35,687 nt of DNA from IMG/VR virus record IMGVR_UViG_3300012928_000017, positions 1-35,687 of that record; one strand, given 5' to 3'. The position numbers and the translations under genes were made by a program. The notes below the pieces were generated by a model. The model was not told where the DNA came from. It saw nothing but the letters and a program-made list of their open reading frames with translations, and did not search any database. This document shows positions 19,601 to 26,366 of this stretch, in pieces. Within the stretch, counting starts at the first letter, position 1. Every line of letters starts with the position of its first letter. Origin of the DNA: a virus.

Positions 19601-21913
19601 ATTAAATTTATCATTGCTCATTAGCCAAGCCGCAACTTGTAAATCATCATCTGTTTGTACAATGGTGTTTGCTTTAGATGAATCAAATTCTAAATCTGTA
19701 AAGTTATTTGTGCCTAGTGGTTCACCTGTAAGTCCAACTTGGTCTTTTATTGTTTTGTAAAAATGTTCAAAGTATTGTGGTTGTGCAACACTTTCAATAT
19801 CTAAATTGTCTAAGTTACTGTGCCAACTTAATGGTAATGCATACCTACCACTTCTGTTTGCGTCTATGATATAACCACTTGTTGTTTTAGTTTTAATGTC
19901 TATAACATCATTTTTGCTGAATGTAAATGTTCCAAATGTAACAGCAATAAAGGTACTGTTATAACTAAATTCATTGTTTAGTTTGCCATTTACAAAAACT
20001 TGTATGCTACTTTCATCAACTTCTGGTTTTGCAGTAATTTCCCAAACTGTTCTGCTGTTATTAATATCACTGTCATTTACAATGTATCTATCTTCAACTA
20101 GTTGAATTGCTTTCTTGTCTTGTGACTTCCAAGATGTTTCTTTTACCTCGTCACCGTTTGTAAGAGTTTTCTTATAATAAATGTAACCTTGCATGAACAC
20201 TTTGTTTGTGCCACCAAAAGGAATATAAGAATATAAATCTTTTTCTAAATCGTTATCAAAAACTATTTCGCTAAAGTTATTAAAGTTTTCATATTTAAGT
20301 GGAAATTTTAATACTGGGTCTATAGTTGCATTAGGATCTATATTAGGAGCATAACTAAATATTTCTGTTCCTTTGAAATCACTGTTTGGATATGTAGCAA
20401 CGTCATCTAAAGACTTGCCGTCATAGTCATATGCTGTAAACAATATTGGTGTATTAACTTTGTCTTTCTTTTGACCTTCTAACCATTTTGTTCCGTTCCA
20501 ATAATATTCTACACCCTGCTTTCTAGCACCAAATTTAATACTAATAACATCACCAATACTTGCTGTATAACTTTCTTCTGTTAATGTAGCCAACGATGGG
20601 ATACCACCGTCACTACCAATAGTATAAATTTTTTGTGCTATACTAGTTTCTTCATTAGGGAAAATAATTCTATTACCAACTTCTAGTGTAACACCATCTA
20701 TTACACCACCGTTTGGTCTGCCTACTACATCTGATTTTAAACTATCAAAAGCCGCAATCTCTACTGCGTCTACACCTTTTGTACCAAAATTATACAGTTC
20801 AATATCTCTATCAAATTCTAAAATAGGTCTTACTGCTCTTTTGCCTTTATTTGGAAGTTGGTCACCTGCGTCTAAGAAGTTTTGTCTGTGATACCAAAAG
20901 TTAATCCTACTCCAAACATTATTATCTCTAGCACCACGTTGCATCATAATGTAGTCTGGATTTTCTTGTGTATTATCACTGTCGTAAGGTTCTGTGTCGT
21001 ATGCACCAATACCACCTACAACATACTGTAGTTGCAGTCCTACTGGAGTTACATAACCGTCCCACATTGGGCTACCAGTAGTAGCATCTACTTGGTTAGC
21101 ACCTGAATACGAAAATCCATCTACGTCCACATAATTTGCAACTCCAACTAATCCCCCTGATTTAAATCTTGTATCATTAGGATCATTGTTTGTGTTTATT
21201 AATGTATCTGTAGAAGTATCTATAATTGTTCTATCATATAAAATATAATCTTCTGTACTAAATGTTGTAGCAAAGTTTTGGTCTCTGTTAATCAACATTA
21301 TGCTTTCGCCAACACCTTCTATAATCCAACGTTTTTCATCTTTGTAAGTATTAGGTATTACATAGTCTCCTGCAAAGGATACTATCATACCATTTTTAAA
21401 TAGTGTGCCGTCGGGTGCTGTAAAAGTTTTCTTACCTAATATATCTTTTTCAACGTTTATGGGATTTGTTGCTGTACCATTTATAATTTTTGGTGTAGGT
21501 CCTGTTGGACTCCAAAAATATTCTTGATAGTTTATAAATTTGTCAATGTTAATTGGTGGTAGAAAACTATAAAAGTTTGAATCAAACAATGTGTTTTGAT
21601 TTTGTTTATCTGCACCAGAACTTTCTAAAATATTTAAAAAGTCTTCATAGAAAACATTGTTCTCACTTCTACCTGAAAGTTGATTAATATTGTTTACTAC
21701 AGGCTCTAAACTATATTTGTCTCTATCTGCTGTGGGCTCAATTAGATAAGTGTCACTAGGATCAAATACTGTAAAGTCTTTTGAACCAATATAAGCACTT
21801 ACGTTCTCAATATTTGCTTTTGAGAACAGTTGCTCAACAGTAGTATCAAAAAAGTTTTTGATAGTTGTTGTTTGATTAACTACTGGTAGTTTTGTGTATT
21901 TCTTATCTGCCAT
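4655..21913 (-). CDS. Giant baseplate/tail-associated structural protein (5752 aa)
   Basis: One uninterrupted frame of 17.3 kb, directly after gp6 where T4 has gp7 and gp8, so a baseplate-wedge or peripheral tail role is likely. Marine T4-like phages often carry a very long structural protein here. Landmarks: a conserved-looking N-terminus (residues 1-130); VFVNG-type beta modules near 638, 2406 and 5243; a YHYH-like domain (about 1230-1430, with DGLPIYGP at 1348-1355); a Tyr/Arg-rich segment near 1970-2035 (EASRRQYGYQERKYLREFEL); GxGY repeats near 2160 and 4195; a Pro/Gly/Asn low-complexity linker (about 3470-3970) with twelve consecutive prolines at 3637-3648; then a Cys-containing domain and a C-terminal region with WAFKTTYLKIVKRETDL. 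No protease, hydrolase or membrane motif was recognised. The ATG at 21913 follows the gp6 stop by 12 nt and its ribosome binding site is weak. Assignment to gp7 or gp8 by sequence was not possible. Confidence 0.9.
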   Translation of the reverse strand: MADKKYTKLPVVNQTTTIKNFFDTTVEQLFSKANIENVSAYIGSKDFTVFDPSDTYLIEPTADRDKYSLEPVVNNINQLSGRSENNVFYEDFLNILESSGADKQNQNTLFDSNFYSFLPPINIDKFINYQEYFWSPTGPTPKIINGTATNPINVEKDILGKKTFTAPDGTLFKNGMIVSFAGDYVIPNTYKDEKRWIIEGVGESIMLINRDQNFATTFSTEDYILYDRTIIDTSTDTLINTNNDPNDTRFKSGGLVGVANYVDVDGFSYSGANQVDATTGSPMWDGYVTPVGLQLQYVVGGIGAYDTEPYDSDNTQENPDYIMMQRGARDNNVWSRINFWYHRQNFLDAGDQLPNKGKRAVRPILEFDRDIELYNFGTKGVDAVEIAAFDSLKSDVVGRPNGGVIDGVTLEVGNRIIFPNEETSIAQKIYTIGSDGGIPSLATLTEESYTASIGDVISIKFGARKQGVEYYWNGTKWLEGQKKDKVNTPILFTAYDYDGKSLDDVATYPNSDFKGTEIFSYAPNIDPNATIDPVLKFPLKYENFNNFSEIVFDNDLEKDLYSYIPFGGTNKVFMQGYIYYKKTLTNGDEVKETSWKSQDKKAIQLVEDRYIVNDSDINNSRTVWEITAKPEVDESSIQVFVNGKLNNEFSYNSTFIAVTFGTFTFSKNDVIDIKTKTTSGYIIDANRSGRYALPLSWHSNLDNLDIESVAQPQYFEHFYKTIKDQVGLTGEPLGTNNFTDLEFDSSKANTIVQTDDDLQVAAWLMSNDKFNIRDALEFNSNEYVKYKNRLKKEIIKFIDNNDTTGKSYGEILELVLEGVISFNQGKNVFDYTYMAAFGDKYEEQVVVVNNVLQKAYTLETYKDLSKLENTLYVYEIGQDGIEKLLVAEKDYTVSSTTTANTVTFTDSFTMTLGNTFKFRMYDSNRESTQTPPTPSAMGLYPATQPEIITDNSFIEPIKVIVGHDGSKTVAADDIHDFVLLEFENRIWNGILADYRQKDSQYDLNIYSIRPGRFRTDTGLTRTTYYNLLRSNFNQFITRNDVDFVVNEYYDSSNLFTWNYNSGTVKPGYWRGIFESCYDTERPHTHPWEMLGFVRKPSWWDTQYITTTYPDYSSANTPMWKDLEEGIIRQGARENVTNNRYRKNNPYRRIGLKFEIPVDAQGNLIAPANIISTTATTKTIDYVETTTGTATANANTFLTSVDGLSVQEVDSGANINITTNNIINHTIGTFPTDDNVNELGDKELTYTITINTGDSTAGDFANATSTSSTPVGIAVNGAKIFNANTGNAHSLSNSFTYSRQYRNDVSMDSAGGYVDSYDCYGYVQPSPQTVGLTSWATDSHSPIVGWAFDGLPIYGPYGYTDRLDNTSAIKRLESSYSLKTTTRTTIGGAPTGEFVEDYEYSASTGDLDEFNSRYGVTPEFPTGTRYYVATLDADGNPAYPFTVGPKFFFTPTSLSTNATGTATHVSGTENYKLTSALNTTFSVDTSLTNKNWKFGDGAPVENAWKISEAYPFAIAEALLLTKPGKFASVFAEPGKITRASANTNQLLDNTNYKRYKVKNATLHGSVDTNNLMQTNTGWSTFIDPYIRFQGLNPVEEFSKPYKTINSKLGHKMAGFVDKDTMTVFSDNYSTTGNSSSLILPQEDLQVDVHVGPYASTNDYTGVLVQLTANNKYKVFGYNSTKKYFEIETSDVNGPKTQVKVGGEPIETVAYNVNTQYNEGSIIKSGYNFFRAKAVAPAGSNVTNTAIWQRLSTLPTVGGAEATLFLQGTGQTVRVEYGTEYDTVAEVYDFLISLGRLQKAYGYDFGEYNDEIADVNDWVYSGKQFLFWSIGKWSAGNTINLSPLASKIKFVAPRGKVSAIKDIDQGQFSLLDEEGKMISATECDITRDGPEVTIAHPTKQLYGALLYTNEIEHSILVSNKTIFGDTIYDNLLNQRQARLKIKSKRTAGWNGTLSADGFIIQGEELLPNFDTLASDMGKYNEIGHVPVQKQLYEASRRQYGYQERKYLREFELTQDDQYDFYMGMIRSKGTQNALKILLNSDKVLVPGSVNVYDEWALKLGEFGDTENQQSLDIKVNEAEVKNEKQLIQIAYPENTVSKVKEVEVLDRTTKFFQRPFLEIEPPPAEIPGSFSYGGGTTALATVNIGQDGTITTVDVTEPGYGYTTNPAVTVIAAQLLTANISTSYLQPYATSNTYITNTGDLTGVANITITDHHANSSHYPTTIDLSTVASGSATNAQMVANVVSAINTTMANVPLDPTITANIGVASGNSLITASSQRIANATSENYVITIRGSDFTLAGSGLANLDVEAKRYQPRQRFSFESANSTTYSDVSVTVNDTATVGNVVGGTGNDWEFDSGSRTTIVNNALASSGNISYVFAPLSRTDELSNAGNIATENLTIIDGTYPHIDVFIDGQKLEERVTNPLYTISSISGDTTNSYINFANVQALPGGNLAADAEIIVDERATIDFVDAYQGDLPGASLNIKVEASDALAAKLQQVRTFDITPDDQSDSTILIDVDDSSRLIVRPTDMSEKGLWPTTTKADYTGITDKDYNPLPNAGYISKYNVGYQAFDIARFDELFDRTTRRASEIPLENDIVHFAKSEHGEFDVYRLTKVGGNVSYIENSSETGTLKLFTDIQLTDVALDFNDGGNVDANYDHTATYDNILVLKGNASLDSNVAELVYQDGEKFYDTTIPETTKEVVAWGNEQRIFDEAVTIGNVAYNTANIKDITKIKPVLSGNITNVTYDSFSNVSVNANAVLAPTTQTLDIYRNVTADTSTYNFNGTPAFRIKQGDIDGVKVGHYLKFNDTSSSNLNANVFQVASVNAQFKEIVLYANSTVLNGIASTIPKANLSFANYGTTSTANSTGTYNVQIFSEKHGYTGDETIKFSGHNLGKAQGTAFTPTDVTLNTFFVEGVASGNTTLDVTDSTQTMGLVSDTVTVSTEVLDKISSANLIPGAFISVTDPAGGNMNGNVFQISNIRTEYIEPQQTTSLTYESETIWTDSLAAGVTNRRTIELNNGLTTQLDSGLGLKATGVDPKLFKIKSVEFNKNTSIVGFVTDAITVASATVNVETTAGMEVGMVIDNTGYPAIDGERTIASIVDNNTITLDSTITIDEDVSFTATKIVDDNRVVKVTLDNPVTLSAGETLEFVRETPSTTVVVEGEKTITSFDIPKGDITANANNISFVVQDATSITTDATITGLSTFQTIKLNNIGKYSDLNTVRDFNTGNKTIKIDGVYTGDMTINDTASSTLTDSNVLLLTTGNTQLRSGMIVTGGNVATKIETVNGTANVTLASNIAITSGATVTITEDLLGNATFVGNTIEITTAEDHGYELDSSGNVQTVIGENIRIYNYEPEYYNYTFQVTGVPTANTIYVEGYALDHPYVDSGDEYISKKDFLQFGNVALKTTPSANIDIQLANTIVEQERVTFFVDDHEGKIRINGANVVVNAFPYLNMDEYKDEIERQLIAKAGAVINSGSFTMGLPLFGPGAVKRNGGTFKKMPYNTPKNLINPNLIPGSLPIVPPLFGSSGLGLNFPTSIFNASSIMGKTTSSPATSSTSTTIANTSPTNNKVSNTRQPANTPPAAPPPAYTTPTKFVTNNPTGQKKYKDQFAVVPPVDFATINADIKIGQKKRTDCPPPPPPPPPPPPKPDIYFINDFVTYSGKTGQTETKKYTFTGFNGADYTIKMLFNMYSAQDRLEVYQSSSPHSRGRLVASTRNFSQLTSQESKDFAKAGAAHTKAASTGSLGNGFVYYTGKFTWVYNSDNGRYITTVLDKHPKRSIAYQYSMNYPVDKSQVSSAYGQSVQGPGIPGTGCQVPSPPVVAKPPLTPKPKTINMSSFFNFSAIPAIGHFGYGPNGGSLGGMSALNNIGGFNLNNMPKINIPKISTLKSVSVKSTPTVAPSVGSYSNQGAGFVNYGGGGVAGISFNIPPINTTTTAPPAGSSGTSNPGGKPVMGGKICTPYVSVTPLTKFNGKYVAQPPVQVPVCPPKPRHKICGNTFPVGKGDSFTINGKSITLSGSTDMKVIADEIRAQAGDEVHVAIDHNKSGEKCINIQNIVRDQMIVRNGCKGGVLRQVLDYSVQRDQQNCFHPDPDSQVVESTRSKARSFMLNGVNAAPFDASTAGAFQRVTGVPKYKKSPGRTAEENRRIGKLASLCESKGQDYKPGDVLRLVGGTPTSESETIRTGVVALRIVNAGEGYEAGGVELLINSPDATSIPFRYNPGELGFDENGGLKGVNVDTDKSSPTYGDVLPGGVPGAGMIPMFKNAKGELESGLYFKKSAPTITVKGGGRGAVVVPVLQFDSDDMHIEKPAVFVVTEVDDQGGIVDLRVIDRGIYEQFPSDLDQGVPLDYHVNREVHDPTQVKSKSNTKIGEAKNRPPHGGKGQGRGARVFLTSRALPDCSQKGNALNDLGIPEGAIGPISDAEQFADNLNKWAPYGPDGLPLWNASIEDDDDGNPGLVIDAPNLDGLEFGDELNPGLLDDIGMYGGAYTRDNPLEVDLADTGMGGGPNGDGTGLRFTSPDGGDFNVDMANNKLANRMDGALYQYDLIDIFGNSTNLVGKDQKNVTTLKLDSLRYSTPPANIATMANVWVDNYDANGWAYLESNTVIRHQEKLIDSKFLTDVFTYDDESAEKEFDIDIHDPFKGVIPGFIDKEIDFKSDIDPCIYDPVKQEWGSKQVGRRWLDTSQMRYEWYEQGAGTYSTLGYNNQERALNWGNLFPGSEINIYEWVESTNPPELYDGEGVPNNIFLSEVRGKDQDGRPQTYYYYWVQGLTEVSDMARSNAGKGRSIRDLERLLANPESQRVPYLGLISPDGAVVNTLGSLIRTEDSVLSINFKRRETEASEKHTSWSLAGEGDTDITIPDNLSVKLIDSLAGYNAINEVVPAKGLSSAERFGSKFRPRQTMFSNIKNARKQMQEALNETFAELKMDSTFIDWRDNLPTSTPHLITTDWYELLRTDATTNRKIYYDDSYKPLRKVTDTKQFQILQNVLDKSIIQVQKDSTSKYSLYEYSKKDNSFKLIAMEDQTVKFADSVWEDGQTLTLGQEIRGILNALYRNVFTGTYSEYWNKFFFKMLKHAYAEQGELDWAFKTTYLKIVKRETDLIPFKGFKVDNFDKAIQYFNEVKPYSSKIRNYSDIKQTPIENLIGSTTDFDRPPYYDETNKTVRILEDSVPADVTIRDSDKQYAGFISSNAAIRTANTQIVFDRTKSDMFKNSSGGKTQTLIGDGATNGFSFDIKVEDTNRLQVFVNNRLIPQTSTGNSTTVTNYTLDTTNNFLTFENDMSLNPAVGTPANGDKIELKYFDGFDPSLETLNVSIATNIVNIEANSNANIANVRSPNWSAAERIWKFDPDVRSNITSVVDTIYGTGASANANIMQNVSIITSLIDNGNLKVATDLVKSKVHATFQGETIDASTFKDEVPGQHSTYFYTDTRGFDTYAWDSGMYDREVEVDNYVGVFNETTQGNVNFRRDDETIYGFDGVTFSKATYGPDRPEELAVVQPLETLIFDVTTQGNTQISDVSTDTRYIMFADLFGNTEYYRRNVEALTTTTDVLNIWENEILVTDASKLPEASSIKRAVIWIQGERIEYEVRDTVNNKLTGIYRGTKGTTPNTLIQSGAGIYNGEETENIRLRNTDGTLVRDPEDYNWIKPVEIYNNQIPLDENWDLSGSFTAYGITYDDLSGGANVRYQGYDASWDGTGSVTTEFADGTVLAHDVDESTGWDSGEQGLKDAISLTDKGTVLQANSSIIDFLQNFD

Positions 21914-21925
21914 CTACTTTACCAA

Positions 21926-24900
21926 TTAATAGCCTGAACCACTTCCTCCGCCACCGCCGGAGCCTCCTCCGCCGCTACCGCCTGAACCTGAAGAAGAAGC
22001 ACTAGTACCTAATGTGTTATTTGTTACGTTTGCATTTCCGGCTCCTGTGCTTGTAGAAGAACTTGTACCAGTTTCAACAACATAGTTGCCATGATAGAAT
22101 GTAACTCCATTTGGCATATAAAATGTTTTACCAAAAAATACATGCGTATGGTGTGAACCATTTCCTGCAAAATTAGCCGCCTCTGCCGTTGCATATAATG
22201 GATAGTATCCGTCAATAGCATAAGGACCAATTGCTTCGGTAGAATTATCATAACTACTAAATGATTGTGCTCCAACTCTGCTTGGTCTTAAATTTTCACT
22301 TGTAAGTTTATCTACAATATCAATGTCCGTAACTTTTGCTGTACTTAAAAATAATTCATCTGACTCACATTTAACTTGGAATAAATCTCCAAATACTCCT
22401 GCTGTACTCTTAGGTACTATAACAATACTACCTATTGAATTACCTACTTGCTGATGAATAAAACTACTTAATTCTGTAAAGTAGAATGTATCACCAAATT
22501 CCCAATTATCAATATCAAAATATCTATTAATAGCATTAATAATATTTGTTTTTATTTCATTATCACTTAAACTTGTGCCAGGCAATCTTACCACTTTTAA
22601 TCTTGCTTGTAAACTTTGTTCTGCATCATCTCCAAATAATAATTTGAATCTACCACTCTTAAATAATAGTTGGTCACTTGCCGCTTTGAATTGTTCTAGT
22701 ATTGCAAACTCATTTTCTAATTCAGAACTTGTAGGTTCTTTGGGCCATGCAGTTCCTGGAACATTCAAATATGATTTAACTTTATCGTGATATGTTTCTG
22801 TTAATATAAACATTTCATGTACATTACTAATACTTGGATCTATCCTCATACTATTATTTGCAATATGTTGCCACTTGAATATTACACCTTCTTGATAAGA
22901 CGATAAAGTGTTTTGTGTAAATGACTTACCATGTTTTGCTCTGTGATTAGAACTCTCATAGTGTTTTACAACATTTAAGTTTGTACTACTATATGTCATA
23001 ATATAAACTTTGCCTGTGTCTTTAGCATAAACTTTTTTATTATGTAACTTACCACCTATGTTAGTGTTATCAAACGTATTAATAATACTTTCACTTTTTA
23101 CCATATAGTAATCATAATCAGCAGTATTATAAACTTTACCTGTGTTGTTTGTGGCATCACCTGTAGAGTCTCCTGCAATCTTGCTGTAGTCTGCATTAAA
23201 GTTTACACCATTTTCTCTTCTTAAATCTAGTATTCCTGCTTTAACTGGTTTTGTATATGTGTACCCGTCAAAACTATTATAGTCCTCATAAAGAATCACA
23301 TCATCAGTTGCAACAAAGTCTGCAAACTGAATTGGATTATCAGGACTGTCATCACCAGTAGTGTTAATTGGTGTGACTTGAACTTTTCTTGGATCAATAT
23401 ATCCGTCTGGATAACTGAAATTACCTACCGCACTATATGTGATAGGTTTTGTTAATCTTTCTCTATCTTGTATATACGTGATTGTCAATTTATCTTTACT
23501 TGCCAACCCTGAACTGTCAATAGCATAATGTCTTTTATTATTAAAATTACTAATTCTTAATGTTCCTGTTTGTGCTGAAACATTTGCATTTGTTACTTCA
23601 ATATGTCCGCTACCCATAACGTTACCGTTGTTATAGTTCGTATTTTCAAACCTATAACTTACATTACCATTTGAATCTAAAATATTATAACCAAAAGTAG
23701 TATTTGTAAAATTAATTACAATGTTACTAGGTAAACTGTGAACAACACCTGTGTTATTTGCAATAGTTACGTTTGTGTTACTTGTTAAATCTGAAGTATC
23801 AAAGTTTGTGCCTAATTCTATTACTGCGTCTTGAACAAAATTATTAGCACTTGTATCAGCATTTCTATACAAACCAAAGTTACTTACAAGTCTTGCTTCT
23901 ACTTGGTCAAATCTTGTGTCTCTATTTTTTAAAGGTATTGTTTGGAAACTTTGTCCAATCTTAGTTGAATACCAAGCATCACCTACAAAGTCTGTGCCTG
24001 AATCACTCCATTCAAATGTTTCTTCACTTCTTGATTTGTTATTAAGTGTAGTAAGTTCAACAGTATCATATTTTGCTGTACCTGTAAAACTATCAACAAT
24101 TCTGTTTTCGTTTACGTTGTAAAATCTAACATCTTCAAAACTTTCGAATACATAACGTATTCCTCTGATTGTAACATTATATCTATGACTTAGAGAATCA
24201 ATTGGAACATAATCAAATTTTAGTAGCCAACTTCTATCTCTTCCGTTTCCTGACTTGTCTTCTGCGTTATTAATATCAAACACTTCATTGGTAGATGTAT
24301 CATTATTACTAATTACATAGAATGAATTTGAACTAGGATTATATCCTAATGCAAAACTTTGTTTTAGATTCATAGCATTTGTGATTGATGTAATCTCTGT
24401 ATCAAAAAATGCTTTCCTTAATGTTGTAATAACTTGTACACCTTCCCAACCCTCAGGTACTGCTTCACTTAATGTGATAGGTCCTGTCACAGTTGTATTG
24501 GTACTTACACGTTTGCCGTTATCTCTAATACTTTTAATTTTTACCCATTTCCATTCTGTAATGTCTGCAGGGTTTTGGAATCTTATTAAATGACCAGGTT
24601 GTATAAGTTGTAAACTAGGATTTGCTATGTTTACATCTGTTACTGTGCCATTTTGTGTAAAGGATTCTGTCATATACCCTGTTACATTTTGTGCAGTCTT
24701 AGGCAACGTTTGCCATTTAATTCCATACAATGCTAAATTAAATTTGTTTGGTTCTCTTAATAACCATTTGTCTCTGAAGTCACTGTATATAAAATCATTA
24801 AGTTCTAACTGTTTTAAGTATATTGGTAACAGTTTAGTAATTTGTTCGTTAGGTGTATTGTTGTTATCTATGATAAAGTTTTTAGATATGTTACTATCTT

Positions 24901-26365
24901 CAATAAACAATGCCCCATCTTCTGCTAATACATTTGTAGTTTGGAATGTGCTAGTAGGATCTGTAATGTCAATATATCTACTATGCCCAGCATGTGTTCT
25001 ATTTGTAACTTTAAGTTTGGCAATATTTGTGCTTTTGCTTAAAGGTAATACTTGATAGTCTTGTGCAGACACCATTCTGTCTTGTGCATAAAAACTTTGC
25101 GGTGCTCTTTCTTTAATACCTGTGGCACTTTCTGCCGGCAAACTATTATTAACACTACTTTGTAATCTTAATGTTAAAGATAATGTGTAACTTACACCTT
25201 CTGCATTGTTGTAAGGTATATCTACATTTACGTTACCAACATCGTCTGGTTGTATTTGAAATCTTTCTGGGTCACTTGTTCTGTAATAAAATTTGTAAGA
25301 CCCTGTAGGTACTTCTGCAAAGTTACCATCTGCAAATTGTAATGTTACTCCGCCATCTCCTCTGTTTTGTATGGCGTATAAGGCACCTGTGTTTTCTGCT
25401 TTTGTATTATATTGTAATGTTTGTCCAACTGTATTTGGAACTTTAACCCATTTTCTAATTGTGTTACCTGCGGCATCTACTTGCTGTAAGTAACAATCTA
25501 ATTCGTTGATGTTTGCAACATCTATATCTACAGTTCTATTTTCTACAGGCTCTACAAAATTTAAGTCTGTGCTGTTTAGTACACCTTGTCTAAACATTAA
25601 AAAGAAGCCGTTGTTTTTACTGCTTAATCCTAAGCCATCGTTTCTATGTATAATACCAAAGTTGTTTGTAGCATCTGGATGCTTTTCATAAATTGCTTTG
25701 TTGTCTGTAAAGTCTGCATTTACAAAATCAAAGTTTCTGTCCAAGCCATTTAAATTTGCTACAAATGATTGTGTTAAAGGATTAGTTACAGGTGTGTTTA
25801 TTTCATACAAGTCTGTAACTATGTCATCGATTGTTCCTGTTTTTACAGGTTTACTGAATCTGTTTACATTTCCAAATGCACTATTTAATATTGTAATAAA
25901 TTGCTCATAACTGTCTGAGTTGTTAGCATCGTTCCAATTAACTGTTCTTGCTTGTAATTGATTGCCTAAACTATCTGTTAAAGGTTCTGATGTTGCTACA
26001 CTGACAATCTTCATAAGTCCACTTGCAGGAATGTTACGTTTTGGATTGTAACCTAATTGTCTTGCAAGTTTAAAAATACTGTCTTTTCTTTCAGCAGTTT
26101 CTAAAAAGTTTTCCCTTGTGTTTACGTCCATTCTAAATGCAATACTTTGAGCCAAGTATGCAAGTAGTTCTATGATGGCAATAAATTCTGAACTTTCAAT
26201 ATAGTCATTGAAGTTTTCTGGGAAATTAGTTTTGATATAATCCACCATTGCTGTACGCATGGTGTCGAAATCATATGCTTGGAAGTCTACTTGGCTGTAT
26301 GCCTGATAGGCTACTTCCCAATCTTCCGCCGCAAATAAATTATTTTGTCTACTGTTTACTGCCAT
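21926..26365 (-). CDS. gp6: Baseplate wedge subunit gp6, long form (1479 aa)
   Basis: gp6 is the wedge protein whose dimers form the inner ring of the T4 baseplate. The N-terminus (FAAEDWEVAYQAYSQVDFQA at residues 11-30, then IIELLAYLAQSIAFRMDVNT at 64-83 and DSIFKLARQLGYNPKR at 95-110) is typical of gp6 in T4-like phages, and the gene follows gp25 as in T4 relatives. T4 gp6 is 660 residues; this one is more than twice as long, as is common in marine relatives, with extra beta-rich, Asn/Thr-rich sequence in the middle and C-terminal parts. Near the end is a His-containing segment (HHTHVFFGKTFYMPNGVTFY). The last 25 residues are almost pure Gly/Ser, resembling a flexible linker. The start lies 1 nt after the gp25 stop codon, so translation is probably coupled. 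Confidence 0.93.
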   Translation of the reverse strand: MAVNSRQNNLFAAEDWEVAYQAYSQVDFQAYDFDTMRTAMVDYIKTNFPENFNDYIESSEFIAIIELLAYLAQSIAFRMDVNTRENFLETAERKDSIFKLARQLGYNPKRNIPASGLMKIVSVATSEPLTDSLGNQLQARTVNWNDANNSDSYEQFITILNSAFGNVNRFSKPVKTGTIDDIVTDLYEINTPVTNPLTQSFVANLNGLDRNFDFVNADFTDNKAIYEKHPDATNNFGIIHRNDGLGLSSKNNGFFLMFRQGVLNSTDLNFVEPVENRTVDIDVANINELDCYLQQVDAAGNTIRKWVKVPNTVGQTLQYNTKAENTGALYAIQNRGDGGVTLQFADGNFAEVPTGSYKFYYRTSDPERFQIQPDDVGNVNVDIPYNNAEGVSYTLSLTLRLQSSVNNSLPAESATGIKERAPQSFYAQDRMVSAQDYQVLPLSKSTNIAKLKVTNRTHAGHSRYIDITDPTSTFQTTNVLAEDGALFIEDSNISKNFIIDNNNTPNEQITKLLPIYLKQLELNDFIYSDFRDKWLLREPNKFNLALYGIKWQTLPKTAQNVTGYMTESFTQNGTVTDVNIANPSLQLIQPGHLIRFQNPADITEWKWVKIKSIRDNGKRVSTNTTVTGPITLSEAVPEGWEGVQVITTLRKAFFDTEITSITNAMNLKQSFALGYNPSSNSFYVISNNDTSTNEVFDINNAEDKSGNGRDRSWLLKFDYVPIDSLSHRYNVTIRGIRYVFESFEDVRFYNVNENRIVDSFTGTAKYDTVELTTLNNKSRSEETFEWSDSGTDFVGDAWYSTKIGQSFQTIPLKNRDTRFDQVEARLVSNFGLYRNADTSANNFVQDAVIELGTNFDTSDLTSNTNVTIANNTGVVHSLPSNIVINFTNTTFGYNILDSNGNVSYRFENTNYNNGNVMGSGHIEVTNANVSAQTGTLRISNFNNKRHYAIDSSGLASKDKLTITYIQDRERLTKPITYSAVGNFSYPDGYIDPRKVQVTPINTTGDDSPDNPIQFADFVATDDVILYEDYNSFDGYTYTKPVKAGILDLRRENGVNFNADYSKIAGDSTGDATNNTGKVYNTADYDYYMVKSESIINTFDNTNIGGKLHNKKVYAKDTGKVYIMTYSSTNLNVVKHYESSNHRAKHGKSFTQNTLSSYQEGVIFKWQHIANNSMRIDPSISNVHEMFILTETYHDKVKSYLNVPGTAWPKEPTSSELENEFAILEQFKAASDQLLFKSGRFKLLFGDDAEQSLQARLKVVRLPGTSLSDNEIKTNIINAINRYFDIDNWEFGDTFYFTELSSFIHQQVGNSIGSIVIVPKSTAGVFGDLFQVKCESDELFLSTAKVTDIDIVDKLTSENLRPSRVGAQSFSSYDNSTEAIGPYAIDGYYPLYATAEAANFAGNGSHHTHVFFGKTFYMPNGVTFYHGNYVVETGTSSSTSTGAGNANVTNNTLGTSASSSGSGGSGGGGSGGGGGSGSGY

Positions 26366-26366
26366 T

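Noticed and set aside
4655-21913. Giant frame as an assembly artefact joining several genes
   Set aside because: The frame is open throughout, composition is consistent, and no internal ribosome binding site with ATG stands out. Very long proteins at this position are known from marine T4-like phages.
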